This document shows positions 15,687 through 19,119 of a stretch of DNA of 19,119 bases, in pieces; positions within the stretch are counted from its first letter, which is position 1; each line of letters begins with the position of its first letter. Made by a program: the position numbers and the translations under genes. Under the pieces are notes generated by a model that was given only the letters and a program-made list of their open reading frames with translations, had not been told where the DNA came from and ran no database searches. Source of the stretch: UBA1189 sp045544835 (GTDB lineage Bacteria; Bacteroidota; Bacteroidia; Bacteroidales; Bacteroidaceae); the NCBI GenBank assembly GCA_045544835.1, contig JAZPZS010000143.1, positions 1-19,119 on the forward strand, read 5' to 3'.

Positions 15687-16241
15687 TTACTTAGCGCCGG
15701 CCGACTTACCCGACTTTCTACGGATAACCTCACCAACAAACTTAACACCCTTGCCCTTATACGGTTCAGGCTTGCGGAAAGAGCGAATCTTAGCGCATAC
15801 TGCACCAAGCAGTTGCTTGTCACAAGACTCCAATGTAATCAGCGGGTTCTTATTTCTCTCGGTCTTGGTCTCAACCTTGATTTCAGGAGGCAATACCATG
15901 AAGATGGGGTGTGTGAAGCCCAAAGCGAGCTCCATAACGTTACCAGTGTTAGAAACACGGAAACCTACACCTACGAGCTCAAGCTCCTTCTTGTAGCCTT
16001 CTGAAACACCAACAATCATGTTGTTGATCAAAGCGCGATACAAACCATGGAAAGCACGCTCCTGCTTTTCGTCGCTGCTACGAGAAACAATCACCTCACC
16101 GGGATTGATGGTAACAGTGATCAGGGGATTTACATATTGACTCAACTCACCTTTGGGTCCCTTAACGGTAACCACATCATCCTTGTGTGTTACTGTAACA
16201 CCAGCAGGGATAGCGATAGGCAATTTACCAATTCTAGACAT
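15687..16241 (-). CDS. rplF: 50S ribosomal protein L6
   Basis: 184 residues: MSRIGKLPIAIPAGVTVTHK, VTVKGPKGELSQ, the HGLYRALINNMIVGVSEGYK block and the C-terminal signature RSFRKPEPYKGKGVKFVGEV. L6 has two repeated alpha/beta domains and binds near the sarcin-ricin loop and factor-binding site. The gene has a perfect AAGGAGG 7 nt before its ATG, one of only two such sites seen in the cluster. It follows rpsH with a 15-bp gap. Confidence 0.98.
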   Translation of the reverse strand: MSRIGKLPIAIPAGVTVTHKDDVVTVKGPKGELSQYVNPLITVTINPGEVIVSRSSDEKQERAFHGLYRALINNMIVGVSEGYKKELELVGVGFRVSNTGNVMELALGFTHPIFMVLPPEIKVETKTERNKNPLITLESCDKQLLGAVCAKIRSFRKPEPYKGKGVKFVGEVIRRKSGKSAGAK

Positions 16242-16248
16242 AGCAAAT

Positions 16249-16255
16249 CCTCCTT
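16249..16255 (-). promoter_or_regulatory. Strong Shine-Dalgarno site of rplF
   Basis: AAGGAGG on minus, 7 nt before the rplF start at 16241, just after the rpsH stop (16259-16257). Same sequence and spacing as at rpmD. Confidence 0.85.
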
Positions 16256-16256
16256 A

Positions 16257-16652
16257 TTAATATACGTAACAAAGAACCTCACCACCGATCTTCAAATCAG
16301 CAGCCTCCTTGTCAGTCATTACACCTTTGGATGTAGATAAGATAGCAATACCCAATCCATTAATAACTCTCGGCATATCTTTGTAGCCGGTATACTTACG
16401 CAAACCGGGTGAAGATACTCTAATCAACTTCTTGATTGCGCTAGTTTTATTAGCGGCATCATACTTCAGGGCAATCTTGATAGTACCCTGAGGACCATCT
16501 TCTACGAACATGTAGTTCAAGATGTAACCCTTGTCGAAGAGGATCTTGGTAATCTCCTTCTTCAAGTTTGAGGCAGGAACCTCAACAATTCTGTGCTTTG
16601 CACTGATTGCGTTTCTCAACCTCGTCAGATAATCTGCAATTGGATCTGTCAT
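16257..16652 (-). CDS. rpsH: 30S ribosomal protein S8
   Basis: 131 residues: MTDPIADYLTRLRNAISAKH at the N-terminus, SNLKKEITKILFDKGYI, and the C-terminal signature VINGLGIAILSTSKGVMTDK followed by GGEVLCYVY. S8 binds the central domain of 16S rRNA; in E. coli it represses the spc operon by binding an mRNA mimic near rplE. No obvious copy of that site was recognised here. It is separated from rpsN by a 65-bp gap containing a small hairpin. Confidence 0.98.
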   Translation of the reverse strand: MTDPIADYLTRLRNAISAKHRIVEVPASNLKKEITKILFDKGYILNYMFVEDGPQGTIKIALKYDAANKTSAIKKLIRVSSPGLRKYTGYKDMPRVINGLGIAILSTSKGVMTDKEAADLKIGGEVLCYVY

Positions 16653-16672
16653 AGTTTTTTTAATTAAATTAA

Positions 16673-16687
16673 TCAGGACTCTCCTGA
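16673..16687 (-). other. Small perfect hairpin in the rpsN-rpsH gap
   Basis: TCAGGA and TCCTGA form a 6-bp stem with a 3-nt loop, 20 bp before rpsH. No T-run follows immediately, although A/T-rich sequence does. It may be a processing site or weak attenuator, or may have no function. Confidence 0.35.
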
Positions 16688-16717
16688 CAATATTTATTAA
16701 ACAATCTCGAAAATTAC

Positions 16718-17017
16718 TTACCAGCTAGCTTTCTTCACACCGGGAATCAAGCCCTTAGAAGCCATCTCGCGGAATTGGATACGTGAAATACCGAACATGC
16801 GGATGTAGCCTTTGGGACGACCAGTCAGCTTACAACGGTTGTGCAAACGGATGGGATTAGCGTTCTTGGGAATAGATTGCAACTTCTGTGCAGCCTCGTA
16901 AGCCTCTACAGGATCACCTGTTCTTACGATTTCCTTCAGAGCGGCACGCTTCTCAGCGTAACGAGCAACCATCTTTGCGCGCTTAACCTCGCGAGCTTTC
17001 ATTGATTCTTTTGCCAT
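16718..17017 (-). CDS. rpsN: 30S ribosomal protein S14, zinc-independent type
   Basis: 99 residues from the ATG at 17017: MAKESMKAREVKRAKMVARY, then the C-terminal NRCKLTGRPKGYIRMFGISR and FREMASKGLIPGVKKASW. S14 is a 30S head protein. The long (about 100-residue) form without CxxC pairs is the zinc-independent type. An upstream in-frame ATG at 17074 overlaps rplE and its extra 19 residues look like out-of-frame rplE, so it is rejected. It lies 4 bp after rplE. Confidence 0.97.
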   Translation of the reverse strand: MAKESMKAREVKRAKMVARYAEKRAALKEIVRTGDPVEAYEAAQKLQSIPKNANPIRLHNRCKLTGRPKGYIRMFGISRIQFREMASKGLIPGVKKASW

Positions 17018-17021
17018 ACTA

Positions 17022-17579
17022 TCAATCGTTTTTAGCGTTCTTAAAAGGCAAACCGAACTCCTTGAGAAGAGCATAACCCTCTTCGTCGGTCTTAGCCGTT
17101 GTTACGAAAGTGATATTCATACCCAAGATACGAGTGATGCTATCGATGTTGATCTCGGGGAAGATAATCTGCTCCTGGATACCCAGTGAGTAGTTACCCA
17201 TACCGTCGAACTTACTTTCGATACCCTTGAAGTCACGGATACGGGGCAGAGCCACGCGAACGAGCTTCTCAAGGAACTCATACATTCTCTCACGACGAAG
17301 TGTTACCATAACACCAACGGGCATCTTCTTACGCAACTTGAAGTTTGCGATGTCCTTACGAGAGATAGTAGCTACGGCCTTCTGACCTGTGATAGCGGTG
17401 ATCTCGTTGATAGCAACATCGATAATCTTCTTATCAGCTGTAGCCATACCCAAACCTTGGTTGATCACAATCTTCTTCAATACAGGAACCTGCATGGGTG
17501 AAGAATATTGGAATTGCTTCATCAAAGCGGGCGCAATGCGCTCGTTGTATTCTTTCTTAAGACTTGCAGTATTACTCAT
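17022..17579 (-). CDS. rplE: 50S ribosomal protein L5
   Basis: 185 residues: SNTASLKKEYNERIAPALMK, VPVLKKIVINQGLGMATADK, ITGQKAVATISRKDIANFKL and the C-terminal GLPFKN. L5 binds 5S rRNA and contacts the P-site tRNA from the central protuberance. Its start overlaps the rplX stop by one base (TAATG on minus), which implies translational coupling. The length is normal for the family. Confidence 0.98.
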   Translation of the reverse strand: MSNTASLKKEYNERIAPALMKQFQYSSPMQVPVLKKIVINQGLGMATADKKIIDVAINEITAITGQKAVATISRKDIANFKLRKKMPVGVMVTLRRERMYEFLEKLVRVALPRIRDFKGIESKFDGMGNYSLGIQEQIIFPEINIDSITRILGMNITFVTTAKTDEEGYALLKEFGLPFKNAKND

Positions 17580-17899
17580 TACTTAATCTCCTCTCCTGAT
17601 TTTTTTGAATAACGTACTAACTTACCTGCATCATTCAACTTACGACCGATACGAGTAGGCTTGCCACTCTTAGGATCTACAAGATTAAGATTAGAAATGT
17701 GTACAGGAGCTTCTATTTTCACGATTCCACCTTGTGGATATTTAGCACTAGGTTTTGTGCTCTTAGAGACGATATTAACACCCTCTACAATTGCACGGTT
17801 TTTCTTAACCTGCACAGAGAGTACTCGTCCTGTTTTGCCCTTATCATCACCTGCAAGGACAGAAACGATATCACCCTTTTTAATATGTAATTTTGCCAT
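17579..17899 (-). CDS. rplX: 50S ribosomal protein L24
   Basis: 106 residues: MAKLHIKKGDIVSVLAGDDK followed by GKTGRVLSV, a KOW motif (about residues 6-35), then GIVKIEAPVHISNLNLVDPK and SGKPTRIGRKL. L24 is an early assembly initiator of the large subunit near the tunnel exit. It follows rplN by 20 bp and overlaps rplE by one base. Confidence 0.97.
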   Translation of the reverse strand: MAKLHIKKGDIVSVLAGDDKGKTGRVLSVQVKKNRAIVEGVNIVSKSTKPSAKYPQGGIVKIEAPVHISNLNLVDPKSGKPTRIGRKLNDAGKLVRYSKKSGEEIK

Positions 17900-17919
17900 T
17901 ACTTAAATTCTTTAGCTGA

Positions 17920-18285
17920 TTAGAGAACTTCTGGAGCAAGTGATACTATCTTCATGTTCACTGCACGCAATTCACGCGCTACAGGGCCGAAAATACGGCT
18001 ACCACGAATTTCACCTGCATTATTCAATAACACACAAGCATTGTCATCAAAACGAATGTAGCTACCATCTGCACGACGAATTTCTTTCTTTGTGCGAACA
18101 ACAATCGCTTTTGATACTGTACCCTTCTTAACATCTGATGAAGGGATTACACTCTTAACCGAAACTACGATAATATCGCCTACTGATGCGTAACGACGAC
18201 CTGTACCGCCTAGTACGTGGATACAAAGTGCTTCTTTTGCACCACTGTTATCTGCTACTGTCAAACGTGATTCACTCTGTATCAT
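17920..18285 (-). CDS. rplN: 50S ribosomal protein L14
   Basis: 121 residues: MIQSESRLTVADNSGAKEAL, GDIIVVSVKSVIPSSDVKKG, RFDDNACVLLNNAGEIRGSR and IFGPVARELR. L14 forms inter-subunit bridges and is the binding site of the silencing factor RsfS. Length and all blocks are typical. It starts 2 bp after the rpsQ stop. Confidence 0.98.
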   Translation of the reverse strand: MIQSESRLTVADNSGAKEALCIHVLGGTGRRYASVGDIIVVSVKSVIPSSDVKKGTVSKAIVVRTKKEIRRADGSYIRFDDNACVLLNNAGEIRGSRIFGPVARELRAVNMKIVSLAPEVL

Positions 18286-18287
18286 AA

Positions 18288-18548
18288 TTACTTAACTTTT
18301 TCGATTATTTCAACAAGTCTCCATCTCTTAGTCTTGCTCAATGGACGAGTTTCCATTAGACGCACTGTGTCGCCGATTGAACACTCGTTGTTTTCATCAT
18401 GAGCATGATACTTCTTTGTCTTATTGACAAACTTACCATAAATTGGGTGTTTCTCTTTCCACTTAATCTCAACAGTGATTGTCTTATCACCCTTGTTGCT
18501 AGAAACAACCCCAATTCTTTCTTTTCTTAAATTACGTTTTTCTTCCAT
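18288..18548 (-). CDS. rpsQ: 30S ribosomal protein S17
   Basis: 86 residues: MEEKRNLRKERIGVVSSNKG, DKTITVEIKWKEKHPIYGK, then FVNKTKKYHAHDENNECSIG and the OB-fold end ETRPLSKTKRWRLVEIIEK. S17 binds the 5' domain of 16S rRNA early in assembly. By hand count it is about 36% G+C, much lower than rpmC and rplP just upstream. Confidence 0.97.
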   Translation of the reverse strand: MEEKRNLRKERIGVVSSNKGDKTITVEIKWKEKHPIYGKFVNKTKKYHAHDENNECSIGDTVRLMETRPLSKTKRWRLVEIIEKVK

Positions 18549-18565
18549 TGTACTGGTTGTTGGGA

Positions 18566-18763
18566 TTATTTGTTCTTGAGTTCACGTTCGCGGATTTCTG
18601 TCTTGATTCGCGCGATCAACTTCCTGTCAAGCGTGATCTTGGCCGGATTATCGAGCGGGGAAATCGTGTGCTGGATCTTTTCCTGGATGTACTCTTTCTG
18701 TACTTGCTCGAGGCGATCCTGCAATTCCTTATCGGTCAGTTCCTTGATATTTTCCTTTTTCAT
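18566..18763 (-). CDS. rpmC: 50S ribosomal protein L29
   Basis: 65 residues, mostly two antiparallel helices: MKKENIKELTDKELQDRLEQ, then HTISPLDNPAKI and the basic end IARIKTEIRERELKNK. L29 lies at the tunnel exit next to L23 and takes part in docking of nascent-chain factors. It starts 15 bp after rplP. Composition (about 47% G+C by hand count) is intermediate between its two neighbours. Confidence 0.95.
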   Translation of the reverse strand: MKKENIKELTDKELQDRLEQVQKEYIQEKIQHTISPLDNPAKITLDRKLIARIKTEIRERELKNK

Positions 18764-18778
18764 AATCTGGTCAAAATA

Positions 18779-19119
18779 TTAAACGAGTTGAGTGGGATCA
18801 TAGTCGCGGCGAACGACAAACTTAGTGGCCACGGGGAGTTTCTGTGCGGCGAGGCGCAGGGCTTCCTTGGCGATATCAAAGCTCACACCGTCAACCTCAA
18901 TGAGGATGCGACCGGGATGAACGGGAGCGACGTAACCTGCAACATCACCTTTACCTTTACCCATGCGGACATCGGCAGGCTTGCGAGTGTAAGGCTTGTC
19001 GGGGAAAATGCGGAGCCAGATCTGACCCTGGCGCTGCATGTAACGCGTCACGGCGACACGGGCTGCCTCGATCTGGCGAGCGGTGATCCACTTGCTCTCC
19101 AGGGTCTTGATTCCAAAGG
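18779..19119 (-). CDS. rplP: 50S ribosomal protein L16, C-terminal part (cut by window edge)
   Basis: The minus frame enters the window at FGIKTLESKWITARQIEAAR and runs through RYMQRQGQIWLRIFPDKPYT, RKPADVRMGKGKGDVAGYVA, PGRILIEVDGVSFDIAKEAL and ends VVRRDYDPTQLV. L16 helps organise the A-site finger and peptidyl transferase region. Homology continues to the window edge, so the gene is partial at its 5' end; an internal ATG at 19051 is not the start. It is about 58% G+C by hand count, clearly richer than the genes downstream. Confidence 0.97.
   Translation of the reverse strand, partial: FGIKTLESKWITARQIEAARVAVTRYMQRQGQIWLRIFPDKPYTRKPADVRMGKGKGDVAGYVAPVHPGRILIEVDGVSFDIAKEALRLAAQKLPVATKFVVRRDYDPTQLV

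Overview
The window is chromosomal DNA from a member of the order Bacteroidales (phylum Bacteroidota). Three things point there. The ribosomal gene order is the conserved bacterial S10/spc/alpha order with Bacteroidota-type proteins. Several promoters have the Bacteroidota -7 box TAnnTTTG, and nearly all genes lack a Shine-Dalgarno sequence. There are also secreted multidomain proteins with cohesin, dockerin and discoidin-like modules and short C-terminal tails typical of the group. A genus cannot be assigned from sequence alone. No tRNA, rRNA, insertion sequence or CRISPR array was seen.

Layout. (a) 1-1246: two divergent genes, the N-terminal part of a SufS-type cysteine desulfurase on minus (cut by the left edge) and a complete XerD-type tyrosine recombinase on plus. 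Each has a TAnnTTTG box just upstream. (b) 1247-2050: a decayed minus-strand gene for a lipoprotein/beta-barrel-like envelope protein, with two frame disruptions, in-frame stops and an 11-base poly-C/G run, followed by a strong hairpin that terminates the next unit. (c) 2051-7850: a two-gene minus-strand unit encoding a 1495-residue secreted protein (carbohydrate-binding-like modules, discoidin-like module, cohesin-like, dockerin, cohesin-like, C-terminal tail) and a 432-residue secreted protein (cohesin-like, VDTVVVTETVVE repeats, chitobiase-C-like module). (d) 7851-8525: a 675-bp gap holding a near-consensus Bacteroidota promoter, a long structured transcript that I read as a probable noncoding RNA or long 5' leader, and the terminator of the ribosomal operon. 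(e) 8526-19119: an uninterrupted minus-strand ribosomal cluster in transcription order rplP(partial)-rpmC-rpsQ-rplN-rplX-rplE-rpsN-rpsH-rplF-rplR-rpsE-rpmD-rplO-secY-map-infA-rpmJ-rpsM-rpsK-rpsD-rpoA-rplQ, ending at a perfect intrinsic terminator.

How the parts work together. The ribosomal cluster couples ribosomal proteins with the translocon (SecY), N-terminal methionine removal (Map), initiation (IF1) and transcription (RNA polymerase alpha). The secreted pair may form a surface scaffold in which dockerin and cohesin-like modules interact, but no catalytic domain is visible, so the substrate is unknown. 

The strongest leads for something undescribed are the RNA between rplQ and the scaffold gene and the cohesin/dockerin pair itself. 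Others are a stem-loop in the rpsK-rpsD gap, an extra hydrophobic N-terminal segment on SecY, and strong Shine-Dalgarno sites at only two of the ribosomal genes (rplF and rpmD).
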